A stretch of DNA of 64,000 nucleotides, taken from contig JAFWBM010000032.1 of assembly GCA_017507105.1 (NCBI GenBank), forward strand, positions 1-64,000, in the 5' to 3' direction. The DNA comes from Bacteroidaceae bacterium. GTDB taxonomy: Bacteria; Bacteroidota; Bacteroidia; Bacteroidales; Bacteroidaceae. The translations under genes and the position numbers were made by a program. This document shows positions 9,517-19,062 of the stretch, in pieces (position 1 is the stretch's first letter; the number at the start of each line of letters is the position of its first letter). Under the pieces are notes generated by a model. That model was not told the origin of the DNA. It made no database searches and saw only the letters and a list, made by a program, of their open reading frames with translations.

Positions 9517-9930
9517 TTACCATTTCTCAAAGTAATATACACCATAATCGGTGTGCATCACGAGCTTCTCGTCGTCCAATCTATCAACTGTAAAGACCAC
9601 CGTCTCATCGAATATAAAATATTTCTTCAGGTCATCCATATTACATACACCCTCTTGTCCGGGATATTCATAGAAATGCCCCATTGTAATAATGTCACCA
9701 TTATATGTAAACTCAGCCTTATAATATGTAGGTATACCCTCTTCGTAATATTCGCCAAGCAGAGCCATATGCCTTTGGAATGAATAGGTAATATTGTGTG
9801 GATAGTATTCTTTTCCATCCATCTCCACTAGTTTGAGTTTCCACATGCCATCGAGGTCACCATTTATAAATATTTTCTCACAAGATAGAAACATCAATGG
9901 TAAAATAATATATAGTATTCTCTTTATCAT
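9517..9930 (-). CDS. small lipocalin-like lipoprotein in the polysaccharide operon
   Basis: Starting at the ATG at 9930 the product is 137 residues with a short basic N-terminus, a hydrophobic helix and lipobox LMFLSC, so it is an outer-membrane or periplasmic lipoprotein. An alternative TTG start at 9984 would overlap the Wzi gene and put 18 polar residues before the signal peptide, so I reject it. The mature part (LDGMWKLKLVEMDGKEYYP, then short beta strands) resembles the lipocalin-like DUF families of Bacteroidales, in which a GxW motif opens a beta barrel. It lies between wzi and wzz. I know no defined role. Confidence 0.7.
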   Translation of the reverse strand: MIKRILYIILPLMFLSCEKIFINGDLDGMWKLKLVEMDGKEYYPHNITYSFQRHMALLGEYYEEGIPTYYKAEFTYNGDIITMGHFYEYPGQEGVCNMDDLKKYFIFDETVVFTVDRLDDEKLVMHTDYGVYYFEKW

Positions 9931-9941
9931 ATCTATATCAT

Positions 9942-11549
9942 TTAAAACAGTCCTAATCGAGCCAATGAAAGCATTACTCCCCAATTATCTCCTATATAGT
10001 TACTTTTATCGTATGCCACAGAAAGCGAGAAGAGCCAATTGTTGTTCTTAGGTAAATACATTACATCGGCCAATAAAGAGGTTGTATATTTCTTATCATC
10101 AAAAGGATTATAATACGAGCCCCAGTTTTCGCAATATGTGTACATTAGCCTATACATAAACTCACTATCGGCATCAATTATACCGTTTACACCTACATTG
10201 TGAGCCTTAATACGATTACCTCTAAATTCTAGGGAACCATTAGTGTTATATATAGGAGATACAACAAGTGGATTACCAATGCCCATACCAACATAATGCC
10301 ATCCGGGATATATCGAGTGATTATAATAATTATCCATACCATCCATCTGCTCGTTAAAGTAGGCATTTGGATCGTTATAGCATGCACCACTCTGGTTATA
10401 TGTAGATGTATATTCGTACTGTACATTGGAGATAAATTTAAGATATCCACTTTTATTCTTCAATGATATACCTAACTGTATATCATGCCAAGGATAATAG
10501 ACCAACTCGCGTTTTCCATCTTTATTGGCTTGATACTCAAAAAAGAATAGTTGTGAGAAATCCTCGAACATATGTTCGCCATATAATCTTATATCCACTG
10601 GCGCTGTGTGTAATGTAAATGCAAGATGCCAATTTCCTATCTGGTTTCCGGAAATATTAGCTTGCTCGGTATCAGGAGTTGTCTCATCGCCACTTAAAGG
10701 AATGAAAGCCTTAATGTAATCCCTAAAGCCTCGTGGCATAGAGAGGATTTTACCATGTGCATGCGTATATATATCACCTCCGAACTGTGAATACATCTCC
10801 AATCCTCCCTCAACTGTCAAAGGAAATTTCTTTTCATTTCCGAATTTCAAGAAAAGCGCCTTGCTATGATACATTACATTCTTGGCATACCGCGCAGAAA
10901 GATTTGTTTTTGTAAAATCCTCTTGGAAATCATTATCAAGAAAGAGGCCATAAGCTATATGACCGCGCACTTTAAGCCAAGATTTGGTTCCTGGAACATT
11001 CACATAGTCAGAGACACCGATACGAACCTGTGGGACAGGTTTTGCATTGCCGCTATATACCAGACCACCACTACCCAATTCGGACATCGTTGATAGATAC
11101 TCATACTTCAATGGATTAGCATTGTCTTTCACATCATCTGAACCCAACTTACAGAAATCTCTCATTTCGGCATAATGTTGCTTCGCACCAACACTTAAAG
11201 TAAGCCATTTCCAAGATATATCGGCATTAAGTTGATGCAAATCGACCTCATTCTCTCTATTATACCCAACCATAAGGTCTGCTGTCATAGAATAACGCCA
11301 ATTCTTGCTCTTGCCCAATGCACCATCAATAGTCAATCCATAACGTGCAAATCCATTAGAATTATCTACAGATGACAAACCTTGCCTGTTTGCTGTGAGC
11401 CAGAAAGGGGCATATTTCCCATCAGAGAAAATGGAATTCAACTGCACATAATGCTTGATGTTATTCTCGGCCACAACATTAAATGAGACCAAAAGTGCAA
11501 GCGCTAATAGTTTGAATCGCTGCAAATTAAATTTAAAAAAGAGAACCAT
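9942..11549 (-). CDS. capsule assembly protein Wzi family
   Basis: A 535-residue outer-membrane beta-barrel protein. A signal peptide (LALALLVSFNVVAEN) is followed by the family opening HYVQLNSIFSDGKYAPFWLTANRQGLSS, then repeated amphipathic strands to a C-terminus ending in leucine-phenylalanine. Wzi proteins help anchor or organise capsular polysaccharide at the cell surface, and many Bacteroidales exopolysaccharide loci carry this version. The gene is between the SLBB export gene (41-bp gap) and the small lipoprotein. Its presence argues for a surface-attached rather than purely secreted polymer, which is an inference. Confidence 0.88.
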   Translation of the reverse strand: MVLFFKFNLQRFKLLALALLVSFNVVAENNIKHYVQLNSIFSDGKYAPFWLTANRQGLSSVDNSNGFARYGLTIDGALGKSKNWRYSMTADLMVGYNRENEVDLHQLNADISWKWLTLSVGAKQHYAEMRDFCKLGSDDVKDNANPLKYEYLSTMSELGSGGLVYSGNAKPVPQVRIGVSDYVNVPGTKSWLKVRGHIAYGLFLDNDFQEDFTKTNLSARYAKNVMYHSKALFLKFGNEKKFPLTVEGGLEMYSQFGGDIYTHAHGKILSMPRGFRDYIKAFIPLSGDETTPDTEQANISGNQIGNWHLAFTLHTAPVDIRLYGEHMFEDFSQLFFFEYQANKDGKRELVYYPWHDIQLGISLKNKSGYLKFISNVQYEYTSTYNQSGACYNDPNAYFNEQMDGMDNYYNHSIYPGWHYVGMGIGNPLVVSPIYNTNGSLEFRGNRIKAHNVGVNGIIDADSEFMYRLMYTYCENWGSYYNPFDDKKYTTSLLADVMYLPKNNNWLFSLSVAYDKSNYIGDNWGVMLSLARLGLF

Positions 11550-11590
11550 TGTAACTAAAAGCTATTCTTCAAAAATATTTCACCGAATTA

Positions 11591-14119
11591 TTACTTGGTT
11601 ATGTTTATAAGTGTCACAATCATAGATGCCATTGAAACCGTTGCTGTTGCAATAGACATAACCTCGGCTGTTGAGAGTTTTCTCCTCTCATCTTTTCGAG
11701 GTATTACAATCTCGCATCCGGGCTGAATGGCCTTACTTGAATAACGAGAAATCTTTTGAACACTACCATTCATATAGATGACATATACGCCTTTCTTTCT
11801 TGCCGAATCGGTATAACCTCCGGCATGCTCCACATAGTGTTTTAGTTTCTTTCCCTCTTTCCAATTTATAGAAATTGGATGTCTTACTTCACCGCTTATC
11901 TTAACGGTTGTAGTATATTGCGGAACAGTAAGTATATCACCTTCACGCAACACCACATCATTTTCGCCTTTCGGTTTCTTTATGGCATTCTCCAAATCGA
12001 TTGCAACAGTATAATAATCATTGGTATTCAACTTGGCTTGATATAGAGAGTCCATTACAGAAATGTCTACATTCTTATCAGAGGCAAGCATCTCCTCGTA
12101 ACGCTGAATCTGCTCTGTGTTCACCACTACGTCACGCTGTGCCAGTTCTTCTTCTGTCATCTTGCGTACAAGATATGCACCTTTGGAATATGATGTAAGC
12201 GACAATCCTCCTGCAGCCTTTACCAAATCACTTAAACGATACTCCTTGTTTGTTATGGCATAATCTCCTTCAAAGTTCACTGCACCTTTTATTGTCACAT
12301 TCTGTGTCTCGGCATATACAGGACTACGGCGAACGTATACACCATCAAAGGGCTGAAGGGTAAACGATTCGGAACCATCTACAAGGAAACCGTCTTTCAA
12401 CTCGAAACTAAAAGTTTCGGATGTTTTGTCACCCTCTTCACGTGCCATAGGGTCGTGCACCTGACGGAATACGTCTACCTTTATATGCGAAGCTGCACGT
12501 GTAAGACCTCCGGCCTGCAGGATTACATCTTCTATTGTAGAGTTCGAAGCATATTTATATATTCCGGGGAAACGTACCTCACCACCTATGGTTATGGTCT
12601 GTTCACCTTCCATTTCCGACTTGCTGGGAATAAAGAGTATATCATTATTTTTTAACATCACATCGGGAGCTGTACCATCCAATATACCTGCAACATTCAC
12701 CGATTGTGCCTCAATTGTATTGTCAAAATTTCTATGATGAAGCACTGCGCGATTAAGAAAAGCATCCTCACGTACACCGCCGGCTGCTTCTATTAGCTGA
12801 TATACACTTTTAATAGACTCACCGAACTGATATTGTCCGGGATAGAATACAGCACCGTCTACCTCTACCATATTCGAGAAACGTGATATTATAGAGTCGA
12901 CATATACAGAGTCGCCGTCATATAAATTGAATGATGCTATTTCATTCTTCTTCACAGTATGCAACGAGTACTCGCGTCCGCTCTTGCGCACTACACGCAA
13001 TTGTTCTTTATAGGCATCACCGGCAAAATTACCTGCAAAATCTATAAGTTGAGCCAAAGACTCCCGACTCTTCATCTCATATTTCATTGGTCGTTTCACC
13101 CTACCCTGAACATTGACCACAGCATCGTATGCACCAACACTTATTACATCGTTATCCTGCAATCTGACATCTCCCGATATATCACCTCTAAATATATAGG
13201 CATATACATCTATAGTTGATAACAATTCACCATTACGGTAAACTTTTATCTCACGCAATGTACCTACATCACTTATACCACCTGCCGAATACAAAGCATT
13301 AAATGCTGTAGACAATGCACTAAGAGTATAACTACCAGGTGTTACAACCTCACCGACCACCTGTACCTGAATTGAACGCACCTCGCCAACAGTCAGGTTT
13401 ATCTGCGAACCATCATAGACCTCTCCAAGCACACTCTTTACATACTCATTGGCCTCGGCTACAGAACGTCCTGCAAGACGCAACGGTCCCACACCCTCTG
13501 CTACGATATATCCTTCAGGTGATATCACATCATCTATAACCGTTTGCGAAGCACCCCAAACATCGATTATAACCTGATCGCCCGATCCTAAAATATAACC
13601 CGTCGGAATTGGAATATTCAATGCAGGTTCAAATGTTAACAGCTCGTTATTGAATAAGTTACGACCGAAGACCTCTGTTTCTTTGCTATTCAGTTTATTC
13701 TCGTAATACATAAGAGAATCTATATCAAAGAAACCTATCTCCTCCTGATACAGTTCTGCTTTCTGAGAATCAGTAAGTCCATCCAGCCTTACCTTATCTG
13801 ATTTCACCTTATTACGACTGCTTTTATTATAATCCTCTTTCAAAGAACTATTGTTCTTTCCACGATGACGTGATGTCTTTCCGGTGAGATCTACAGCACC
13901 CGGTTGTTTCTGTTCCGCCTCATATTTGCTTTTAATACGGCGCAAACGCTCTACAGAAACACCTTTTTTCAGCAATTTTGTTGCAATACTTTTTTCATCT
14001 GAGCCCTTCTCTTGCTCTTGTAATACAAAATCAACAATCTGCTCATCTGTCATACTTTGAGAAAAGCCCATAGGCACAAAGACAAAAGAGAGCAGTATTA
14101 TTAGAAATAACTTTTTCAT
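11591..14119 (-). CDS. SLBB-domain polysaccharide export protein (Wza-like)
   Basis: A protein of about 842 residues from the ATG at 14119 (two codons after the first Met), which gives a clean signal peptide KKLFLIILLSFVFVPMGFSQ. Residues 25-70 form a charged helical part (MTDEQIVDFVLQEQEKGSDE). Near residues 165-250 is the polysaccharide export domain (PIPTGYILGSGDQVIIDVWG), followed by five or six SLBB repeats (each with a GEV..PG.Y pattern, e.g. VVGEVVTPGSYTL, GGEVRFPGIYKY, SGEVRHPISI). A hydrophobic C-terminal helix could span the outer membrane. It is much larger than E. coli Wza (about 380 residues), as is usual in Bacteroidota. Confidence 0.9.
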   Translation of the reverse strand: MKKLFLIILLSFVFVPMGFSQSMTDEQIVDFVLQEQEKGSDEKSIATKLLKKGVSVERLRRIKSKYEAEQKQPGAVDLTGKTSRHRGKNNSSLKEDYNKSSRNKVKSDKVRLDGLTDSQKAELYQEEIGFFDIDSLMYYENKLNSKETEVFGRNLFNNELLTFEPALNIPIPTGYILGSGDQVIIDVWGASQTVIDDVISPEGYIVAEGVGPLRLAGRSVAEANEYVKSVLGEVYDGSQINLTVGEVRSIQVQVVGEVVTPGSYTLSALSTAFNALYSAGGISDVGTLREIKVYRNGELLSTIDVYAYIFRGDISGDVRLQDNDVISVGAYDAVVNVQGRVKRPMKYEMKSRESLAQLIDFAGNFAGDAYKEQLRVVRKSGREYSLHTVKKNEIASFNLYDGDSVYVDSIISRFSNMVEVDGAVFYPGQYQFGESIKSVYQLIEAAGGVREDAFLNRAVLHHRNFDNTIEAQSVNVAGILDGTAPDVMLKNNDILFIPSKSEMEGEQTITIGGEVRFPGIYKYASNSTIEDVILQAGGLTRAASHIKVDVFRQVHDPMAREEGDKTSETFSFELKDGFLVDGSESFTLQPFDGVYVRRSPVYAETQNVTIKGAVNFEGDYAITNKEYRLSDLVKAAGGLSLTSYSKGAYLVRKMTEEELAQRDVVVNTEQIQRYEEMLASDKNVDISVMDSLYQAKLNTNDYYTVAIDLENAIKKPKGENDVVLREGDILTVPQYTTTVKISGEVRHPISINWKEGKKLKHYVEHAGGYTDSARKKGVYVIYMNGSVQKISRYSSKAIQPGCEIVIPRKDERRKLSTAEVMSIATATVSMASMIVTLINITK

Positions 14120-14139
14120 ATACACGAATTGGTTATCTA

Positions 14140-14769
14140 TTAGAATTTTTTTCCGTTAACAATAAAAAGTACAGTTGTCACAATAATCTTTAAGTCCAAC
14201 CATAAAGAACGATTCTGAAGATAATCAAGATCCATCTGCAGGCGGACCAACATCTTATCCATTGTATCTGTGTATCCGTTATACAAAGTAGCCATAGATG
14301 TCAAACCAGGACGCATCAGATATATATAATCATAATTGGGATTATGTTCCTTTATTTTGTCAATAAAATATTTTCTCTCAGGGCGAGGACCCACAAATGA
14401 CATATCCCCTTTAAATACATTCCACAACTGTGGTAACTCATCCAAATGATGCTCACGCAGGAATTTTCCTACAGGAGTAAGACGTGAGTCGCCCTTTTGT
14501 GCCAACACCGGAGTATCATTCTCGGAGCCAACCCTCATTGTCCTAAATTTAAGAATGTAGAACGGATTACCTTTATAACCTATTCTCTCCTGTCTAAAAA
14601 TGACAGGCCCGTCACCCTGTCTACGTAGCATTATATAAACAGCCAAAAAGACCGGCGACAATACTATAATTCCAAGTAATGAACAGAATAAATCAAAAAG
14701 TCGCTTAACGATTCGGGATAACAATCCCATTCCGTCCCGAATTTCAAGTTCTATTATGTGTTGTTCCAT
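14140..14769 (-). CDS. initiating sugar-phosphate transferase (WcaJ/WbaP type)
   Basis: A 209-residue monotopic phosphoglycosyl transferase, which moves a sugar-1-phosphate from a nucleotide sugar to undecaprenyl phosphate. After a short N-terminus comes the hydrophobic re-entrant segment (LFCSLLGIIVLSPVFLAVYIML), then RQERIGYKGNPFYILKFRTM with the DE/KFRTM active-site pattern, and GDMSFVGPRPE. It lacks the extra N-terminal helices and CoA-binding-like domain of full WbaP, so it is the minimal catalytic form. It is first in the locus, 14 bp before the SLBB gene (signal peptide start 21 bp), as expected for the enzyme that commits the pathway. Confidence 0.9.
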   Translation of the reverse strand: MEQHIIELEIRDGMGLLSRIVKRLFDLFCSLLGIIVLSPVFLAVYIMLRRQGDGPVIFRQERIGYKGNPFYILKFRTMRVGSENDTPVLAQKGDSRLTPVGKFLREHHLDELPQLWNVFKGDMSFVGPRPERKYFIDKIKEHNPNYDYIYLMRPGLTSMATLYNGYTDTMDKMLVRLQMDLDYLQNRSLWLDLKIIVTTVLFIVNGKKF

Positions 14770-15222
14770 TAACTACAATCTTTGTATATTTAAACTATAA
14801 AACAGCCTGTTTATTGTGTATACAATAAAAAAATATCATATCCCTACAATCGGACACAACAAAACAGGCATCATCCGCAATGCCCTACAAAAGCAAAAGC
14901 GCAAATATACAACTTTTTCACTAATTTAAGAACTTTTCATCTTAAAATACAGTTCCAACCTATCAAAAAACATGTATAACCAATAATCACTCACATGAGG
15001 CATTGATTATACATGCAAATAATAGTTAAAAGCAGGATATTTGTTTTATCCATTTATTGAACAAAAACTTTTTCCACCCTTCATATATACATCCGGAGAT
15101 ATTGAGGCATCAATCTTGCGTCCCCGCAATTCGTATAATATTAAAAAAAGAGTCATGTAATTTATTGTATTGCAAACATAGGGCTAGCTAAAACTTAAAC
15201 CATTTAGCCTACAGAAAGAGAG
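14770..15222. other. intergenic region upstream of the polysaccharide operon
   Basis: About 450 bases with no plausible gene on either strand. It holds a possible -7 element for the polysaccharide operon, TATATTTG on the minus strand (14909-14902) without a convincing -33 element. Below it, in the expected untranslated leader, an 8-bp inverted repeat (GCCTGTTT 14805-14812 with AAACAGGC 14862-14869) encloses an AT-rich loop. It also holds the terminator of the SpoIID unit (14965-15015). In 15016-15222 I see only AT-rich sequence. No UpxY/NusG-like antiterminator gene precedes the operon. Confidence 0.5.
14965..15015 (-). terminator. intrinsic terminator of the SpoIID/GT2-DUF4922 unit
   Basis: An inverted repeat of 14 bp with one mismatch (CATGTATAACCAAT 14971-14984; ATTGATTATACATG 15002-15015) is followed on the minus strand by six T. 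It lies about 210 bases after the stop of the SpoIID-like gene, so the transcript would have a long 3' tail. Confidence 0.65.
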
Positions 15223-16527
15223 CTATCCATAAACAGAATTGACATCCTCTATTACTGCACCCGGATAATAGTGATTCAATATAGCTCTGTAATCATATCC
15301 TTTTTCGCCCATCATAGCAGCACCTATTTGGCAAAGACCAACCCCGTGCCCCCAACCTGCTCCTTTAAGCACAAACAACAGAGAGTTATCTACTCCAACC
15401 TCTTTGTCAACCACAAAAGCAGAACTATACAGATGAGAGGGTGAGAGCCAACGACGTATCTCCAATTCCTTACCCACGACCATAGTACGTTTGCTACCCA
15501 CTACGCGCAATCGCACCAACCGCCCCGATGCAGCGCGTTCGACTGGAACAAGATCCAAAATAGAACCAAAATCAATACCCGAGCGAAGGGCTACAATCTG
15601 CGACAATTCATCTTGAGTATAGGTAATCTTCCAACGATAGAAATCGGTTGTTTCGCAATCGTAGTTATTCATAATCTGTGATAGCACATTCTTATCCGAT
15701 GTATTACATAGCGAAGGAGGAGAGTCTTCTATCCATTGGCGCGCATTATCCTCCAATTTAAGATCGGGAAACGTTACTACATCTTCACAATCACGAAAAG
15801 ACTGCAGATACTCAAAATCAGCATCTTCCCAGCAAGAGGAGAAACGTTCTGTCACACCTCCACAACACTTACTGAATCGTGCGTCACACACCTTACCATT
15901 AAATGTCAACACCTCATTCTCGGTAGAGTGTACAGCCTCTTCCACTTTTTTATTATCCTTTATTGGCACACCTTGATAACGCTGACAATGATCATCGGCA
16001 CAAAGATCAAAAGTGGTATGATTCTCCCTCGCATACCAACGCGAAACCTCATTTTCAGTCTCAAAGCCAAGCCGAGCTGACGTTGTTTCATTCTTACGCA
16101 TCAATTGAGCATATAGCCAACTGCGTGATATAACGGTGTGTGCCTTTAGAAACTCTAAGGAGGCCGATGCCGACATCTCCGAAGATATCACACTCTTCAG
16201 ATAGTTCTCTACCGGCAACACATTGACCGCACGCACCTTCCCATCCTCAACAAACAACAGCAACTCTCCCTCAAACATCTGGTTTTGTTTACGTTCCCAA
16301 TGGAAGTCAACACCTATAACGACATCACATAGTGTAAATCGACAACCTGTTGTCATAGGAACAAAATGCAATCTCTCGCACATTTTCCCTTGCCAAGCCA
16401 AGAGGCCATCGACGCATTTAACAACATTAGCTACGCAATCCACCAAATCACCTCCAAGCCTATACAGTCCCGAAAAACTAAATCTGACCTCATCCGCCAG
16501 CAATACTCCTATTTCTACGTAATTCAT
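15223..16527 (-). CDS. SpoIID/LytB-domain protein without signal peptide
   Basis: A 434-residue SpoIID-type protein. SpoIID is a lytic transglycosylase acting on peptidoglycan glycan strands stripped of peptides. The N-terminal part carries VNVLPVENYLKSVISSEMSASAS, with E117 at the place of the catalytic glutamate, followed by AHTVISRSW. The C-terminus has GAGWGHGVGLCQIGA and LNHYYPGAVI, both typical. No signal peptide or membrane helix is visible at the chosen ATG, nor in the upstream overlap, so it appears cytosolic, unlike Bacillus SpoIID. Its start overlaps the end of the GT2/DUF4922 gene by 4 bp (ATGA), so the two are translated together. Confidence 0.85.
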   Translation of the reverse strand: MNYVEIGVLLADEVRFSFSGLYRLGGDLVDCVANVVKCVDGLLAWQGKMCERLHFVPMTTGCRFTLCDVVIGVDFHWERKQNQMFEGELLLFVEDGKVRAVNVLPVENYLKSVISSEMSASASLEFLKAHTVISRSWLYAQLMRKNETTSARLGFETENEVSRWYARENHTTFDLCADDHCQRYQGVPIKDNKKVEEAVHSTENEVLTFNGKVCDARFSKCCGGVTERFSSCWEDADFEYLQSFRDCEDVVTFPDLKLEDNARQWIEDSPPSLCNTSDKNVLSQIMNNYDCETTDFYRWKITYTQDELSQIVALRSGIDFGSILDLVPVERAASGRLVRLRVVGSKRTMVVGKELEIRRWLSPSHLYSSAFVVDKEVGVDNSLLFVLKGAGWGHGVGLCQIGAAMMGEKGYDYRAILNHYYPGAVIEDVNSVYG

Positions 16528-18926
16528 TTTCGAAGAATTGAAACAATTTTTTCCGCACCCTCGGCATCTATAGCCACCTCTTGTAATATAGCTAGAACCT
16601 CCTCGCTTGAGAGAGTCTCAAAATCCTCTTCAAGCGGAGTCACCACAAGAGAAGCCATATCCAGCATGCCCGGACTTATCATACGCCTATTCTCCTTACT
16701 ATAGTAGCAATCGGGACGATGTTTAGAGCGTGGTACTACCACCGTGACCCAACCCCGCACATCACTGTAGAACGACATAACATTCATACGGGGCTCAGGC
16801 TCATCCTCAACAGTAGTCATAGCACTTGTAAGAGTCGCAAAGAGTGATTCTGCATCTGATATATTAGATGATTCAATAGCAAAAAGAGGCACCAAATAGG
16901 ACTCCACTTTATACAACATAGAGCCATTTCTGGAAAGAAGAGGTTGCATATCTGCGAAATATCTATTCACACTCTGCAACATCGGTACATCCTCAGCATT
17001 TACAGCCTGCAAATGAGCATGATCCGGAGCCGATGCACCACACTTCGCACCATTATAGAATATCGCCATCCCTTTCCATTTCTTGGCAAGAATAAGCATA
17101 TCCCAATAAAGCTGTTTTATAAGCTGAGGAGTATGTCTATCAATAGGCAATGTCAGATGAGGATACAAAATAGGGTAAGGGTTCACCAACACCTCTATAT
17201 CGAAAAGAGCTTTAGCACTCAACTGCTCCTTAGGGCGATTAGAGTCGCACAAGAAGCATGGACGCGTTTCTATCGAAACATCATCGACTTTTGCAGCAGT
17301 CGAGACTACCCTGGCTGGATTATATTGTAACGTTACACCACACTCAAGAGCACGTGTTCTTATCAGTTCCAGTGCCTTTATATTCATGTAAGCCTGCGGC
17401 CAAACACCCAATTGATGCTCAACAAAGCCATGCAACTTCCCCAGCTCCATAACATTTGCAGAATTCATCTTTTTCACACGTGCTTCAAGTTCGGCCGAGC
17501 GCAATGAATCCTTGTAACTATTATGCCTGTTGACCTTCTCATGCGAAAGAGCTGCATCCGAGTTACCACCCCAACGTCTACACAAATATAGCACATCATA
17601 GATACGCCCTATCCTATAGTCACGCGATATCCTCAAGCCTACGGCATAATCCTCTCCATAGCTGACATTTGGAAATCCGATATTACGCACAACCGGAGTA
17701 TAGAAAGCACGAGGTGCTCCCAGGCCGTTTATACGCAATGCATTATTTCTACCATTTTCCTCACTCCATTCACGATGATCAATAACACCCGGAGGAAGAG
17801 TCTCTAAGTCAAAATTACATATTCTATACGACCCGACAAGCATTGCGCACTGCTGTTTATAGAACTCATCCACAATACGTTGCAAGGTATCCGAATCGCT
17901 ATAAAGGTCATCGCTGTCTAGTTGAACAGCAAATCGTCCGCAGAGTTCACTTTCTATTGCATAATTCCAACAGCCTCCTATACCCAAATCATCTCTCTCG
18001 GGTATCAGATGACACACTCTATCATCATCAAAAGATTCAATAATTTCGCCAGTGCCATCAGTCGAGTGGTTATCCACCACCAATATATTAAATTTAAAAT
18101 CTGTTTTCTGCGTAAGCACCGAACGAATAGCATCCGCAATGGTAGTCACACGGTTTAGTACAGGAATGATAACCGAAGCCTCAACAGGAAACGCCCCTGC
18201 CGAAAGGTCTATTTCTGAATATTTATACGGGGGCAGCCATGCATTTATCTCACACAGATGGTGCGTACATACCGCCTCCATCTCAATCTGCACATCTCTT
18301 TGTGCCGGATTTACATAGTCAAATTGCTTTTCCCCACTCTTGCGCACATCCGGTTCTCTTTCACAACACACCGTCAGGGGCAGGTGTTGTAATTGCCCCA
18401 GGCGGCTCATTGCAAGACGCAATTGATAAAAACCGGCAAACTCATATTCTTCAAGGGACATTCCTAAATACTGTTTCAACATAGAGGTGCGCAGCATCAC
18501 TGCCGGTCCGAAATCGAAATCATTTCTTAAGCTGCCACATTGGTAATCAATCGTAGGCGCCTCGCAACATTCACCCGACACCATTTTACTATAATCACAA
18601 TACAGCATAGAGCTATCTCTATTCATCGAGTCACGCATTTTCATAAGTTGTTCACACGATGGCAACTCAATATCTTCCTTTATAACACATACCACATAAT
18701 CGGCAGTGGCACGTTGTGCCATATCACGATACAATCCGCTGCGGCTCAAAGATTCCGCATAGATAATATTCACATTGAAAGGCATATCTACACTATTATC
18801 AAAACCTGATGGCACCCACAATGAAACATTCTTCACATAATTGCATTGTAAAATATCGCGAATAGCATCCACATTTAGAGAGGATGCCGAAACAGGCAAG
18901 AAGAGTTCAATACTATCATTTATCAT
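16524..18926 (-). CDS. fusion of GT2 glycosyltransferase and DUF4922 HIT-like nucleotidyltransferase
   Basis: An 800-residue cytosolic protein of three parts. Residues 1-240 look like a degenerate GT-A domain. Residues about 250-470 are a GT2 catalytic domain: ASVIIPVLNRVTTIADAIRSVL, VVDNHSTDGTG, and AVQLDSDDLYSD with the DSDD metal site. Residues about 490-800 are DUF4922: CFLCDSNRPKEQL (possible zinc or nucleotide loop) and APDHAHLQAV, a variant of the HIT/GalT motif HxHxQ, as in galactose-1-phosphate uridylyltransferases and Ap4A or GDP-galactose phosphorylases. The first gene of a two-gene unit with SpoIID-like protein. A role in handling a nucleotide sugar or in cell-wall sugar recycling is only inferred. 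Confidence 0.8.
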   Translation of the reverse strand: MINDSIELFLPVSASSLNVDAIRDILQCNYVKNVSLWVPSGFDNSVDMPFNVNIIYAESLSRSGLYRDMAQRATADYVVCVIKEDIELPSCEQLMKMRDSMNRDSSMLYCDYSKMVSGECCEAPTIDYQCGSLRNDFDFGPAVMLRTSMLKQYLGMSLEEYEFAGFYQLRLAMSRLGQLQHLPLTVCCEREPDVRKSGEKQFDYVNPAQRDVQIEMEAVCTHHLCEINAWLPPYKYSEIDLSAGAFPVEASVIIPVLNRVTTIADAIRSVLTQKTDFKFNILVVDNHSTDGTGEIIESFDDDRVCHLIPERDDLGIGGCWNYAIESELCGRFAVQLDSDDLYSDSDTLQRIVDEFYKQQCAMLVGSYRICNFDLETLPPGVIDHREWSEENGRNNALRINGLGAPRAFYTPVVRNIGFPNVSYGEDYAVGLRISRDYRIGRIYDVLYLCRRWGGNSDAALSHEKVNRHNSYKDSLRSAELEARVKKMNSANVMELGKLHGFVEHQLGVWPQAYMNIKALELIRTRALECGVTLQYNPARVVSTAAKVDDVSIETRPCFLCDSNRPKEQLSAKALFDIEVLVNPYPILYPHLTLPIDRHTPQLIKQLYWDMLILAKKWKGMAIFYNGAKCGASAPDHAHLQAVNAEDVPMLQSVNRYFADMQPLLSRNGSMLYKVESYLVPLFAIESSNISDAESLFATLTSAMTTVEDEPEPRMNVMSFYSDVRGWVTVVVPRSKHRPDCYYSKENRRMISPGMLDMASLVVTPLEEDFETLSSEEVLAILQEVAIDAEGAEKIVSILRK

Positions 18927-18935
18927 AAAAAAATA

Positions 18936-18973
18936 TTTTCCGCGAATTTAGCAAAAGAAGGGAGTGCTTCCAA
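18936..18973 (-). promoter_or_regulatory. promoter of the GT2/DUF4922-SpoIID unit
   Basis: Minus strand TTG (18973-18971), 20 bp, then TAAATTCG (18950-18943), the TTCG variant of the Bacteroides -7 box. Transcription would begin about 10 bases before the ATG at 18926. Confidence 0.6.
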
Positions 18974-19054
18974 GATTAATCAAGATTAATATTGAAAAAT
19001 ACGCACACGCGTTTTTATTATGTATAAAAAAGATGTATGAACAACTTTTTATAT

Positions 19055-19062
19055 TATCTTTG
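19055..19062 (+). promoter_or_regulatory. -7 element upstream of rlmN
   Basis: TATCTTTG fits TAnnTTTG exactly. The -33 region is not convincing. The element lies downstream of the far-upstream ATG at 19037, which therefore cannot be the start of rlmN from this promoter. Confidence 0.55.

Noticed and set aside
14805-14869. Invertible promoter ends for the polysaccharide operon
   Set aside because: The 8-bp inverted repeats are too short and too close together, and no invertase gene is near; a leader hairpin is more likely.
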